DNA of 64,000 bases. Source: Citrus sinensis (taxonomy: Eukaryota; Streptophyta; Magnoliopsida; Sapindales; Rutaceae). This document shows positions 48,672 to 61,070 of the stretch, in pieces. The DNA is taken from assembly GCF_022201045.2 (NCBI RefSeq), contig NC_068557.1:25335501-25399500 (forward strand). The letters run 5' to 3'. A model generated the notes under the pieces. The model was not told where the DNA came from. It did not search any database and saw nothing but the letters and a program-made list of their open reading frames with translations. The translations under genes were made by a program, and so were the position numbers. Numbering within the stretch: position 1 is the first letter of the stretch; every line of letters starts with the position of its first letter.

Positions 48672-50602
48672 ATGAACAACCAGGTACCTTGGAATTTTAG
48701 TGTCGCTAGTGGGGACAGCGAAAAAGGGCAATCCTCCCGAAATGAAAACAGTTTTGATTTTCTTGAATCTTCTGCCAGTCAGCTGCCAACTTCTTGGCAT
48801 CAAACTTCCCATTCATTGGATACTGACGTGGATGACTTTTCAGACGTTTTCGGGAACTTAATGGACGTTGAGCTTTCTGCAGCATCATCTGCACATTTCC
48901 CTTCTAGCCTTGTATCAAAGTTGGAGACTAGCTCCTGTGAACATGATAAGGGTCAATCGAGTGGGATGGTGAAGAAACCCGATAAAATTGTTCTCCGAAA
49001 GTGTCTATGTGATGTAAGTTGTATAAACTGGTAGAGCTTTTTTAACCTTTTTCTTTCATTTTGTAATATATTTCAAATTGTCTGTAGGCAACAGAAATAT
49101 CAGAAGGGATGGAGAGAAAGCCAGATAACCGTCCTAAAAGAACGCATTCAGCTGAAGTACATAATCAGTCTGAGAGGGTGAGATTGTGGAGAAAACTTCG
49201 TCTTTTACGGTACCTTTGTTTTCTCTTCCTTATTTCAATCATCATTTGTTTTGAAACTTCAACAGAGGAGAAGGGACCGGATCAACAAAAGGCTTAAAAG
49301 TTTGAAGGAATTAGTACCCAATTGCAACAAGGTAACAGCACCAACTCATTATTTCGCTTTACTTCTCCTTTTTTGGATTTTTTATTTGAACCAGAGCTTA
49401 GCAATTGTGGCACTCATAATTGATGAACTTAACAACAAAGTTCAGAATTAGCTGTTTATAGTTCAATATGTTTGATTCATAATTGGTCGGAGTTATGTAA
49501 AACAGAATCAAATGGATATAGAAGACTAGTGCTCGCTTCTGTAGGAACAAAATGAGAGTGTCATTATACTTGGTAGCTGTGATGCCACTCTACAGCAGAT
49601 GCGGATTTAAAGCCTCAGCACCTCAATCCCGAACTTATACTTAGTATTTCAATAAGTGGCTTTTTAGCATTCTCTCAATTGTATTTGTAACCTACAGTCA
49701 ACTAACTGAGTTTGCTTGTTTTCAGTCTGATAGAGCTTCTGTGCTGGATGATGCTGTTAATTATGTTAAAGCCTTAAGGCATCAACTTGAAGTAATCTCT
49801 TTTTTAATATTAATTATGTGTGTGTGTATATATGACTCACTTTCTTATAGAGCTAACATGCTGTTATTTATCATGTTAATGTACATAAGATGATGTCAGC
49901 TCAGGGAGGAGCCATATTCCAGTCTCCATTCATGTCACCAAGTGGGCATCAAAGTACAGAAGTTCCCCAGATTTCCCCAAATGTGCCCATTAGTCCAAAA
50001 TTAGGAATGGGCAGTGGCATTGGGACCGGAATGGTTGACGTGTTGTTCAGCTGGTCATCCCGTGATATCATCGGCTCCCTCGGCCAGTCTGCATCCTTCA
50101 TTAGCAGCAGGTGTAGGCTTGCCACTAATGCCTGCATCCAGAAATCTTGCAGTCTCTCAAATGCAAATGCCATGTGTTCGTTCACAACACTTGCGTCCAT
50201 CTGTTGACACATCTGCTATGCCACCAAAGTTTGTTTTGGGTCGATACTCTCCTGCCTTTAACTTCTCAAATGAAGTAGAATCTAGTTCTAAAACAATGCC
50301 AGGCACTTCCAATGACCATCATCAACAGGTGCATATAAAGCTCTGTTCTCTAATAAATTCTTTTACTTCCACCTCTCAGTTTCTATTGATTTTTTTGGCT
50401 TTTTGATAGAGATTTTGTAAACAGGCTCTGCATTCATATCCTCAGCAAGGCCATTGAGCACTTGGTTTTTCTGTAATACATATTTTAATGCTCTTAATAT
50501 GCAATAAGATTCTATGAATTTATCCTGAGTTCGAATTTAATTTTGCAGGATTATCGCCCATCTGGACATGGTTGCTTATGTAGTGTCTCAATTTTAACTT
50601 AA
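48672..50602 (+). CDS. PIF-type bHLH transcription factor, frame broken in last exons
   Basis: Exons 48672-49013, 49088-49177, 49266-49331, 49726-49791 and one starting at 49890. The bHLH spans about residues 136-188: basic region H139-N-Q-S-E143-R-R-R-R147, the H-E-R set for G-box (CACGTG) binding, then L-K-S-L-K-E-L-V-P-N-C-N-K, loop, and S-V-L-D-D-A-V-N-Y-V-K-A-L-R-H-Q-L-E followed by M-M-S, as in the PIF/UNE10/SPATULA group. No clear phytochrome-binding motif at the N-terminus. The frame entering exon 5 stops at 50207 (293 residues). The +1 frame stays open from about 50014, crosses a good donor after 50328 into an exon 50549-50602 in phase, and reads protein-like (L-P-L-M-P-A-S-R-N-L-A). 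So a one-base shift at about 50010-50055, or a very short intron, is likely. Neighbours give no hint of target genes. Confidence 0.8.
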
Positions 50603-51284
50603 AAGCAGATTTGCAAGTCGTTTGAAATCTAGGACTCCGGATAGTTTGCCCTTGCTTTCACTTAACCAAGCATGTTTCTTGATTTGCACAATTTCCCATG
50701 TTCCAGTTCAACCATCCCCACACCTGGATCGAAGCTGAATCAGAGTATAATGCCAAAGTATCTCGAGATGTTAGCTATACAGCTAGAAGTTGGGTTGTTG
50801 AGGTTTTTGAAGTTAGTTGATTAAAGAAAGCTTGCTGTAGTTTGCATCATGGTTCATTTTCTTGGCTTTAAAATCTCAACTGAAACACCATTAAACTTAC
50901 AAACTAAATCCAGCTTGATCATTGAAAATTCTAGGCTTTCATGAACAAACGACTCTGCATATTAGCTAAAATGTGACGTAGCATCGGCTTTGGCGTTTGT
51001 ACATGGGAGTTATTTGATCTACTTGATAAAGAAAAAGAAAGAGAGAGAGAGAGAAAGAAAAACTCCTGTGAAATAAATAAAGTTTATGCAGAGGACTTGG
51101 AGGATGAAAAAAAAAAAAAAAAACTGAAAATATATTGGTTTAGAATTGTTATTCAGTAGTAGTTCCTCTTAGATGTAAAGCATTGTTGGAAAAATCATAC
51201 AGAGTTGCAGACTACAGCCCTGGAGAAAGTTTTGGCACTTTTAACTCGTCAAGCTATTTCCAGGGTAATTACAAAATCCCTTGT

Positions 51285-52288
51285 TCACAGATACTTCTTT
51301 TCTTTAGCAGATGCCCTTGGAATCTTGTCAAGAACTTTGGAATTGAAATCGTTAAACAACCTCCACATGTCTTGAGTACTTTTAAAGGCAAGATAATCCA
51401 CCTCCCCTTGAAATCGCAAATACAAAGCCGGTAGTGCTTCCAGGCACAGAAAGCCTTTGATTCCAGAAACAAAAACAAACGTTGAGGGTATAACAACAAT
51501 ACAACTGCGGCGGAATATGCAAGAAAGTTCCATCTTCTTACCGAAATATAGAAGACTTAGAGAGCTGACATATTCACCAACAATTGACAGAATCCATAGA
51601 GAAACCAGGGTCTGATTAAAAGCAAACAAGTGCTAGGGAAATTTTCCTTAAACCACAAGAAAAGCAAATACAAGAAATGAAACAGTGAAGGCAGGATTTT
51701 GATACCAGAATATAGAGCTTTAAATTCTCCCCACATGAAATATCATAGAATTTCGTCAGTAAACAGTTGACATTCGCAAACAGAGATGTGCATGTCCTAT
51801 CCGACAGCCTGATTTCATCAACTGTGGGTGGACTCCTGAAGATCGTGAATATATTAATTTATTAGTAGTCCTCGACCCACAATTACTTAGTGAAATAGAA
51901 TCACTAGTTGTCAAGTAGAAGATGGCTTTACATGGGGATTAGGCCGGCTGCTTTAGACCAGATGAAGAGGGTGATCATAATGAAACAGAGGAAGTAGCAG
52001 AGAAGAGTAATGAAATTGTACTCAAGAATCTCAAAAAGGAGCCATATAACCGTCACCACGACTAGGATTGCTGCTGATAAATTCCTGTTCTTCCATAATA
52101 GCATGTCTGCAACTGCAATATCAGACCATGGCATTATAAAATATAAAAAGTGATTTCTGAGTAACAAAAAAGATACTTATTTCGAATAAAATGGAAATAA
52201 TTTACGGGAGACTGCATTCAAGATTACCAGTTCCTCCACCGAGGATATCATGGAGAGGCCTTTGAAGACCAAACAAACACCCGGACAT
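51285..52288 (-). CDS. Reticulon-like protein B (small RTNLB)
   Basis: Five exons: 52228-52288, 51932-52112, 51706-51835, 51542-51611, 51285-51454; 203 residues in one frame. The protein begins M-S-G-C-L-F-G-L-Q-R-P-L-H-D-I-L-G-G-G and then the reticulon homology domain: D-M-L-L-W-K-N-R-N-L-S, a long hydrophobic hairpin (V-T-V-I-W-L-L-F-E-I-L-E-Y-N-F-I), a hydrophilic loop, and a second hairpin (L-W-I-L-S-I-V-G-E-Y-V-S-S). It ends V-L-D-K-I-P-R-A-S-A-K-E-K-K, usual for plant RTNLBs. Reticulons wedge into the ER outer leaflet and shape tubules. It is a short form with almost no N-terminal extension, like RTNLB13/15. Arabidopsis At2g01240 (RTNLB15) is in the same gene neighbourhood. Exon 5 begins just after a T-rich tract ending ATCAAAG. 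The C-terminus lacks the classical KKXX signal. Confidence 0.9.
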
Positions 52289-52853
52289 AATTATGTTCAA
52301 ATCAGTGTTACAATTTTTAACTGATGCCTTCACAACAATCTATCATATCAACTCCTCCTATATAAGGTGTTGTAATTCCAAGCTTTGAAGGAAAGAAACC
52401 AATTATATCAAGAAGAAAAGAATGGATTTGGCATGTATGTGAAGGTTGCATCACGTGCCCAAAATGAACAATAATAACTCACAATAGTTAGTTTATCCAC
52501 GCATGTAGAGAATCAAAAAAGCATGCTCAAGAGATTAATTACCATTAATATTTTAGAAAGTGTTTTGAACATTTTAATTAATTTGAGTCATTTTCTGGGT
52601 ATTAATGCTCGTGGGTTTAGCATGTCTGATTTTTATTAATTTTTTTGGGTTATTTATTAGCATTCGTGGGCTTTTGCCCCAAATCGCTAGTAACTGTTAA
52701 AACAGGCCCAATAGTTTCGACGACTTTCGTAGTCGACAAGAAAGGAAACAGACCCGCCACAAGTTCAATAAAAGGAAGATTCATCGTGCGCTAAAACCCT
52801 AGAAAGTTGTTTCTTTGACTTTGTTTGTGAATCTCTTGAACCTTGAAACTGCA

Positions 52854-53994
52854 ATGGATCCTCAGCCAGAGCCAGTCAGCTACATCTGTGGAGGTACGTA
52901 TTTCTTTCTAAACAATTACATTTTTTATTTTTTTATTTTTTTATTTTTTTGTTAGCAATTAAAACTCGATCATGATGCTTGTAACCGAAATTTGTAGATT
53001 GTGGAATGGAGAACACGCTTAAGCCAGGTGACGTCATCCAGTGCCGTGAATGCGGTTACCGTATCTTGTACAAGAAGCGCACCCGCCGAAGTAATTTTGT
53101 TTTTCTTCTTCTTTTTTTTCCTTGTTGATTTTCATCTTAAAAAAAAAAAAACAAAATTAGGGTTTTATTTCAAAGGCGAATGTCAGATATTTGAATGGTT
53201 GTTCTATGACTTTGGAATTTTAGGTATTTAGGAAAAAGCTATGGCTTGAATGATTTAATTAGTGGCAAATTTTGAAAGAGTAGTGGAGGTGGCTGTTTTC
53301 TTTTTAGTATGTGAAGGGAAGTTGCGGCAGCATTGTTGGCGGCAGTTCTCTAGCAGTTTGGTTCGCTATGTGGTGAATTAGGGCTTTCAAGAGTGTATTA
53401 ATTGGATGTTCGTTAACGTTGTAATTGTTATGCATTGAATACATACCCGCAGGGCAAAATCGCGTTCTTGACATTATATAGAGGCAGGTTGTTCGGTCTT
53501 GTGAATATTGGGCATTTAGTTTAGGTTTCGTGTCTTTAGTGATTCTTCTTTAAGGAATAGTTGATGATACCTCCAATTTGCACAATAATGTTCTTTTAAG
53601 GATGGATGGCAAATAGCCTAAATGCATTTCACATTATCATATCAGCTTTGTTCTCACCTATCTTCTTTTTATTATTGGTTGAAGACATTGGAATAACAAT
53701 GAAATTAAGCTTTTGTCTTAGTCGTTGTGCAAGTCCAGCTTTAGACAACCAAATTATTCTGCCTGGATCTAATCTTCTGGCACTTAGGTGAAAGAAAAGC
53801 TTTAATTACTTGTGATACTTTTTATTCATATGTTGCCAATCTGTGCTGCAATTATTAATAATTACCTCTTTCACTGGTACTGGTCTTGCATTTTTTTCCC
53901 TGTTCACCTGTCACATTGCATTGCTTAGTGATCAAACATTTGTTCTTATATGAGCATTTTTCTTCTTGCAGTTGTTCAATATGAGGCACGTTAA
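52854..53994 (+). CDS. NRPB12: RNA polymerase II/IV/V subunit 12 (RPB12/RPC10-type)
   Basis: Three exons, 52854-52893, 52998-53090 and 53972-53994, give 51 residues, the normal plant length. A single zinc ribbon is formed by Cys12, Cys15, Cys29 and Cys32 (I-C-G-D-C-G and [15 protein letters not shown]), followed by the conserved R-I-V-Q-Y-E-A-R C-terminus. RPB12 is a small subunit shared by the nuclear RNA polymerases and bridges the two largest-subunit halves near RPB3/RPB11. The last exon is only 23 bases and lies 881 bases after exon 2. The start is the first ATG and fits homologues. It is 570 bases from the reticulon start, divergently oriented, so the two genes share a promoter interval. 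Confidence 0.96.
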
Positions 53995-56187
53995 TGGGGA
54001 GATGTGGGTGGAGAGCCAATGCCTATGAAGCATAACCAGCTGTCTTGCAAACTGCCAGTTTCGTTGTAGCTTCTCAGCAGTTCACTGTGGTTTGTGTGGT
54101 GATTTGTAGAATAGCTGTAATGAACATTCCATGATGCAAGTATGTTGTGTGTCGGGCACATATTGTTTCTAAAAGTTCATTGAAAGTAGATATAAACTGC
54201 AAAAATAGAAAGCTTGTTGTGTTTTAGTCGCCATAGACAAATATATGCTAACTCGTATGGGGTTTGATTTTCTGGTGCGGTGTCACTCCTCTCAATTCAC
54301 GAAATCATGGAATAGAGTTTGTCATCATACAATAATGGTTAAAGATGTTAATAAAAAAACATGCCGAAGATATAATGAAGGGGATCTTTTGTCAGGATAT
54401 GATCATTTCACCAGCATTGTGTATATTCTGAATAATTGTGAACCAGTATTTGTTACTGAAAGATCAGTAAATAGGAAGTCGACAAGTTAATTTTTTGTTT
54501 TTCCCAACAAGATAATTTTTGTTTTTTCCTAGCTATTTCATAAAAGAGTGTAGTACGTAGATTTTGATAAATACTTTTCAAATTTGAAATTCAATCTGAA
54601 ACCTAAGAAAATAGCAATTGAAAAAATTATCACATCCATGGGGAACCCTTGGTCTCTAGGAATATCTGCGGTAACCAACTTGATCTCAAGGTTGAGGGAT
54701 GCATTTAAACAAGTGGTTTCCATTTGTATATATCCCTTCGCTCAGATTTTAGTGAGCATGGAAAGGGTTAAGGGCTTGTTAGTTAAAGAGGAAGAAGAAG
54801 AAGAAAGGGTAGCATCAGGCATCAGTAATTGGTTTATCATATTGGTTGAATGCGTTATAATCAATAAGTGTTCACTGACTGAACCAGTTTACTTAATTGT
54901 AAATTTGTAATCGGTGGGCACGGTTGCATACTAATCTAGAGCGGCTTTCAAAGCCCAGCTGGCCCGTTTCGTTTAAAATCTTCGATGACGACTAGTGAGA
55001 GAAACAGGCTCTAATTTCGCCCCTTTTGGCACTAAGGCACTTCATCAGAAGTTTATTGCGGCTTTGGAATTGTTACTGAATGCTTTTAATTTTAGAAATA
55101 GTAAAGTGTGAAAGACAATGAAAATGTGAATTTAAAAAGTATATGAATAAACTTGACCTCGGTAAAATTTCAAGGGCGTGCTTTAGCAATATTTTTAAAG
55201 AAACGTGGGAGTGTTTATTGTAATTAGAGCCTCGTTACATCACATCACCGAAAGATGATTTGCTTAGCTTTGACTAACAAAATGGATTAACAATGAATTA
55301 TTTGGTAAATCAAATGCTAGTTTGACATTTGCGTCCCGCTTTTGGCCCCAGTTTTGGGCACGCCAGTCATCAAAAAGTTGTTTGAATTGATCCTGTTTCA
55401 AACCACGCCAAGAAATTTTTGGGCTTAGCGATGGGGAGCTTAGACGTACATGTTTATGATTTTAAATCTTGAAACTAAGATAATTTTAAATTGGCTTAAA
55501 AGTAATCTAATTTCAATGATTCTGACTTAAATAAAACAAAATGAGAGAGACGACACACACCCCTCTAATCATGTTATGGAAGCATAAATCATGATAAGTA
55601 CGTACGCTTTACATTAATTGTCCTTATGATCAATGCATGTGTACATACGTGAGTTACATGATAATATTCACAGCCCCATGTTATTTGGTAACTCAAACAA
55701 CGTGCTATTCTTTTTTTAACTTTTAAAGATTTGGATTAGAAAAATAAAAGCGGAAATTATACCAACATCAGAATTCAGAAGCTTTAAGATTTGTCGCCAT
55801 TGGTCCAATTGATTGCTATGATGATATCATGAGAATACGTATCATGGGTGCAAAGAAACATCAAGAAAAAATCAAATACAATTATTAGTGTCTAAATAAC
55901 TGGAAGAACGAAGGTGAAAGATACAAGTATTGGGTATTATAATTAAAAGTGTCAAAAACTTAGGTTCCTAATATAGGCATTGTTGAAAGATAATGAAAAC
56001 AAAGCCAAAAGAAATTAACCAAAGGGCGTGCTGGAGTCCCTGCCCCACGCACACCACAAATTCATTAAGTATGCTCACCGATCTTTGTGTTCTCAAACCT
56101 CCATGAAAATTTATGCATGCACTAACACTTTAATCATAATATCATATGATGAAAGAAAAGTGAACAATTCCCATGCGTCTCGTCTAC
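53995..56187. other. Intergenic, RPB12 to lipid-transfer gene
   Basis: RPB12 3' UTR followed by sequence without a supportable gene. The forward frames 54245-54490 and 54584-54910 have no recognisable domain and no splice partners. Confidence 0.5.
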
Positions 56188-56195
56188 TATAAATA
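56188..56195 (+). promoter_or_regulatory. TATA box of the lipid-transfer gene
   Basis: TATAAATA sits 79 bases before the ATG at 56267, in good position for a strong plant promoter with a short leader. Confidence 0.7.
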
Positions 56196-56266
56196 GCTCG
56201 TTGATCTTCATCCAACTGCAGACTCATTTGGGCCAATTGGGTTATATTCAAGTGATCAAAATCACA

Positions 56267-56548
56267 ATGAAGATTTCATATGCAGCAATTTGCATTGTGT
56301 TTGTTCTGCTTCTAAGTGAAGCAGAATTGTCTATGGGAGCCATGACTTGCAACCCGTTGGAGCTGAGCCCGTGTGCCAGTGCAATCACTGGTGCAAATGC
56401 CCCCTCGGCAATTTGTTGCAGCAAATTGAAGGAGCAAAGGATTTGCCTTTGCCAGTATATGAAGGATCCAAACTTGCGAAAGTTTGTAAACTCTCCTAAT
56501 GCTAGAAAAGTTGCTACCGTTTGTGGCTCCCCTTTTCCCCGCTGCTAG
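56267..56548 (+). CDS. Type 2 non-specific lipid transfer protein
   Basis: Single-exon gene of 93 residues. A signal peptide covers about residues 1-25 (A-A-I-C-I-V-F-V-L-L-L-S-E-A). The mature part, about 68 residues, carries the eight-cysteine scaffold C-x-C-x-CC-x-C-L-C-x-C-x-C, with S-A-I-C-C-S-K-L and I-C-L-C-Q-Y-M typical of nsLTP2. The four disulphides frame a hydrophobic tunnel that binds lipids; the protein is secreted to the cell wall. The open frame continues 22 codons upstream, but the chosen Met is the one that opens the signal peptide and lies at the right distance from the TATA box. The length is normal for the family. A decayed partial copy lies about 1 kb downstream. Confidence 0.93.
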   Translation: MKISYAAICIVFVLLLSEAELSMGAMTCNPLELSPCASAITGANAPSAICCSKLKEQRICLCQYMKDPNLRKFVNSPNARKVATVCGSPFPRC

Positions 56549-57404
56549 GCATCTGATTTCATTTGGGTTCTTTTGCCAAGTACTACCTTGTCTGTTTAAT
56601 GAGTTTGTGTCATGGGGTCACCCTGAATGTGGTTTTTGCCTTTTATTTTTCTTGTGTTGTACTTGCATTATATCGTTCAGTTATGTGTTCAGACTAATTA
56701 TTATTAAGAGATAATAGAGCTTTGTTTGTCTGATATCTCAGTACCATTTATTTTTTGTTTTTTGGAGGTATTATGCCAAAGCATTTCCTCTTAGTTTCGG
56801 ATGGACTTCTTTTGCTCTAATATTCTACAGTCGTTTAAAAAGAATGCTTTTCAAATTTCAACTATATATGGCAAAGACATTCTTAAAATGAATGAATTTA
56901 TTTTATCAAAACAATATACTCAGATGTGTACATCCCCTCTTAGTGACCAGATTCTTCCCACGTACTCTTACAACGGACAAAGAATAAGTTTAAAACTTGC
57001 TCCTCCGTGTGTAGATCAAAGTTTCTCTTGCTAAATTATTGCAAGTTGATCATATTCTACTCTGAACTATTGAAAATCATAGTCAGTCAAGTGACACAAA
57101 CCAAGGCACCCCAAGTAACGAAACAACTGAATCAGCATTATTGGTCGTTAAAAGAGGCAAAGCCAAAATAAACAAATTGGCATAATGGCTGGCAAAGCCC
57201 AACTCATATTTTTAATCGTATTTAAAGTTCATGAAAAATACCCGTGATATCTAATGGGTTATATGAAATAAAAAATCTCGTGCACTTCCCTACCGTTAAT
57301 TGTTGACCTCTACAGGGCTGTATTGATTTATATTCCTGGCTTGCCCCTGCAGAAGCAAAATTGTACTTCCCTACACTTGCATCATCTAATATCGTTCTTG
57401 TATT

Positions 57405-57500
57405 CCGTTCCGCTCCTTGCAGAAGCAGAGTTGTCAATGGTTGTCAACGGCAGCTATTTGGAGCTGAGTGCATCAGCCAATGATACACCAGAAAAACCGC
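57405..57500 (+). pseudogene. Decayed fragment of a type 2 lipid transfer protein
   Basis: Reads L-L-A-E-A-E-L-S-M-V-V-N-G-S-Y-L-E-L-S-A-S-A-N, matching L-L-S-E-A-E-L-S-M-G-A-M-T-C-N-P-L-E-L-S-P-C-A-S-A of the intact gene upstream. The two cysteines expected here are gone and the homology stops afterwards, so it cannot make a working LTP. It looks like a remnant of a tandem duplicate. Confidence 0.7.
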
Positions 57501-57709
57501 CATACCAAGCGACATTCGATATAACAATTGCAGAAGCACTGAAACATGACACTATATATTTCCTTTCTAACGTTTAAAACGATGCAACACAATACATATA
57601 TATGCAACTACTTAGTTGAAGACCATATATATATGATTTTCATCGATGTATATTTCCCCCAATAACAAAAGACACCGAAACTTTGTGAATTAATCTACAC
57701 AGACAATAA

Positions 57710-59758
57710 TTAAGCTTTCTCAAAGTCATTGCCAGGTTGCTGCTGCTGCATAGCCATGCCCAGGCCTTCATTTCGGTGCTTCTCCCATCCACCAGTATCA
57801 GCCCTTGTGTGAGCCCAGTAATAAAGGATTGATCCTGCCAGCGACAACAATGTTAAAGCAGCCCCAGCAGCAAACACGCCTTTGCGTAGAGTAGCACAAG
57901 ACAAGTCACCTCCACCAAAGATTTTTCGGTATTTGGTGTGGTATGCATTCCTTGCTGAGCCGGCCAATAAGCATGCCTCGGCCCCCAAAAAGCTAACCCT
58001 GATATCATTCCAATTTTTGTTAGTGAGAATCTATACAAAAATATCACCAAACATGTAAAACACAATCTAACATTTCACTCACTCTCCACCAAAGAAGGAA
58101 GTGCAAATAGAAGAACCAACATGCACAGATCAAACTGAATCAACCAATCACAGTCACCCATCTCATGGACCTAGAACAAAAACCTTCTGTTGTGGAGTAT
58201 GTTCGTCAACTAAGGAGCAAAACTTCCGATGTTAAGTGATAGTGAATCCCTAAATACTAATACATTCAATCTTGTCATGTCCAAAAAAGTTTACCCCAAA
58301 TTACAAATTACTGTAGAATTTATTTTTGTCGACCTCGTCGTTAAAATACACATCTAATACTTTGTAATACACGCCATTATCACATCAATTGAATGCCTGT
58401 AAAATGGTCATATTACATTTTAGTAGTGGACCAGTTACCACCCAAACCAATCAAAGCTTTACAAAACAGTATCAATCTCCAAAAGTCTGAATTAACCAAA
58501 AGAGACTGCCTAACCCTATACAAAAATGAGCACAACACATAGTAAATCCCTAAAACTCCCCTCCAATTATGATTAATGAAGAAAAATGAAGTGTCCTGGA
58601 AATACTTAGTCACAACACCAAAGCGAAGCTAAAAGGTGAACTGTATCCCACTGGCTATCATAACTGTCCCCTCTTGACTCTTTAAAGATTCTACTGTTTC
58701 TTTCATTCCAAATCACCTCAAAGAATGCCTATAACTTAAACCTATAGACACAGATTAAGGATGACATGAAACCATGTTTTCGAAAAGACTTGTATGAATT
58801 TTTCTAATAAAACACAGAAAAAAGAACAAACTCTCATATTATAAGAGGCACAGCACTTTCACTAATCCGAGGTCATCCATCATAAAGCAATAGGCAATGT
58901 AAGCAAAGATTCCATAATTGAACTGTTATCGATAACATTGATGGTTCATATGACAGAAGTCACAGAAAAATGATGAGCAGTTGTTTTAAAGAGGTATAAG
59001 AATTGCATAAGAGTTTTGTAGAAAAGCACTTTTCAGTAACAACGTCGTCTGTGAAAGCATTTCAAGGAGCTCCTTCAGATAGCTCTTTCAATTAACGAAA
59101 ATATTTTCATCTATTTCAATTAAACATTTAAAAATAGATACCATATCACTATCAATTATAGCTGAAATTTTTTCAACTATTTGTGTAATGAAAGTCAAAA
59201 CGATAAGAACATGTCAATCCACCAAACCCCTCTGAAGTCCAACTATTAGCAAATCATTTACTCTAATACAAGTAAGTATACTACCGATAACAAATATAAT
59301 AGTAACAAAAACGAAAAAAAAAATGGAGCGAGGGATAAAATAGTAAATTTTACCAAGAAACGATGAAGAAGAAAACGGCCCAAGTAGTGGAAGAGGTGCC
59401 AGTGACAAGCCCTTTACCGAAGCAAAGACACCTAGTAACGCCGTTAACCACCGCTTGACTTATAAGCAGCAGCCCAAACGCCGATAATCCGTAAACCGTC
59501 GACGCGTCCGTACTGTACACGCAGTACGTCATCTCATCGTACTGATCCGGCACCACCTTAGCCTTCAAACACAAAAACACCCAAAATATCAGCGACCCAG
59601 AGAAAGACAAAAATAATTTTCCAAAAAAATATGTGTATATATAAAATAGAGTGAGTAAAGAGTACAGTGCTACGGCGTCGTTCAGCTCCGACAGCGAAAA
59701 CGAAGGCGATGAGGTGGAGGGCCGTCACGACGGCTACAATGGAGACTGACATTGCCAT
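57710..59758 (-). CDS. DUF1218 four-helix membrane protein
   Basis: Three exons, 59666-59758, 59354-59562 and 57710-57998, give 196 residues with in-phase junctions (S-T|A-K-V-V and S-W|V-S-F-L). Four hydrophobic helices: V-S-I-V-A-V-V-T-A-L-H-L at the N-terminus, G-L-S-A-F-G-L-L-L-I-S-Q-A-V, W-A-V-F-F-F-I-V-S-W, and A-G-A-A-L-T-L-L-S-L-A-G-S-I. Family signatures are G-A-E-R-R-R-S-T, Y-D-E-M-T-Y-C-V-Y, C-L-L-A-G-S-A-R-N-A-Y-H-T-K-Y and R-K-G-V-F-A-A-G-A. The tail is polar with a Gln run. Other DUF1218 members (MWL1/2, VCC) affect wall lignin and vein patterning; this member resembles the At1g13380/At4g27435 group, of unknown role. Exons 2 and 3 are 1.36 kb apart, the largest intron in the gene. 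Confidence 0.92.
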
Positions 59759-60959
59759 TTTCCTGTGTTGTGCTGATTTTTTTCTCTCTCACAGTGAACC
59801 GTTTCTCTCTCCTTTTTTTTAGTAAATATATAAAATAGTTGAAAGATATTTTTATAAAGAGAAAATATTATTATGATTTATGCAATAAATCTCTGCTTTT
59901 GAGGAAGAGTAGTTTTTTTTTTCCTCCCCCCAGCTTGCTTTTAGACTCTTTGTAAGGCTGCTTTTTTTGGATTCTGCTTTGGGTGCCAATTTGTTTCACC
60001 CTCAGCGGGATAAGTGAGTCATCATTACTTGCGAGGAGTTTCGATATAGTGCATCCGGGACCACGATAGATCTAGCTAGGTGAGTGAATGGCGTATTTGC
60101 AACTGTCCTGTGTTCTTTAAAATTAAATAATTGTAATGACGGTTGCCGAATCCCAAGTATTATTAGTTGGAGAATGGAGGTGTAAGTTTTGTGCGGTGGC
60201 GTTGGGAGCAGATAAGTATTTCTAGTCAGAGTGGCGGGACCATTATACCGACTGCGATTGGCAAACGTGTCCGCCGAAATAGCTGGAGCCCGGTTGGCTT
60301 GTCGGAAAGAGCCCATGTTTCCCGGTCTCGTTACCGGCTATAGCCTGTCAATCGCAACCATTGGGCTCTCGCCAAGTCCCACTCGAATAGAAATGTCAAG
60401 TTGATGGTGTGGGCCTCATCCTACGTTCATTTTCTCAGAGACTCAACTTTTAAGACCCGTTATGAATTGTAATTCCTAAAATACCCCTACTAAGCATATA
60501 TTAAAATCAACACTATCGCCATAAAATTTTACTCTAAAAAGATTTTTTTTAATAAAATGCATAAAAATCATACATTCTTAAATTATTTTCTTTTTATTAT
60601 ATAGTTTCTATTTTCAAAATCATAAACTCTTAGTTGTTTCTCAAAAAAAAAAAAATTCTAATTAAAACTTAAAATATAATATAAATTTTAAAATAGGATA
60701 AATGAAAAAAAATTAAAAGAAAATTTTATTTACGCATTTAATCGAATTTCAATTTTAAAAATAAATGAATTAATTTATCTTACGTTATTTAAGTAATTTG
60801 AATTGAAAAAGAGTTTTAAAGAGAAATGGTGGAAAGACCTACTCATTCTCTAAACGCAACTAATGAAGCGAGCGATCCAAATTCCCAAACTTCTTTTACA
60901 TTATTTCTGAAAAAAAAAACACCATAGAGTTTGTTTAGCATATTACGGAAATTTTTGGC

Positions 60960-61070
60960 GCTTTTTCTTTTTAATAATACAATTAATATTTTACTCTCAT
61001 TTGCTGGGATTCGAACTCACTCTCTCTCTCATGAATAAATTGTTACAATGGGATTTGACACGTTGGCACC
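60960..61070 (-). mobile_element. Possible SINE remnant with B-box
   Basis: Reverse-strand GAGTGAGTTCGAATCCCAGC is a strong match to the tRNA-type B box (GTTCGAATCC), preceded some 45 bases upstream by TGGTGCCAACGTG, a weak A-box candidate, and followed by an AT-rich tail. It does not fold as a tRNA. No target duplication identified. Confidence 0.3.

Noticed and set aside
54245-54910. Two forward frames of 81 and 108 codons
   Set aside because: No motifs, low-complexity Glu run, and no conserved neighbours.
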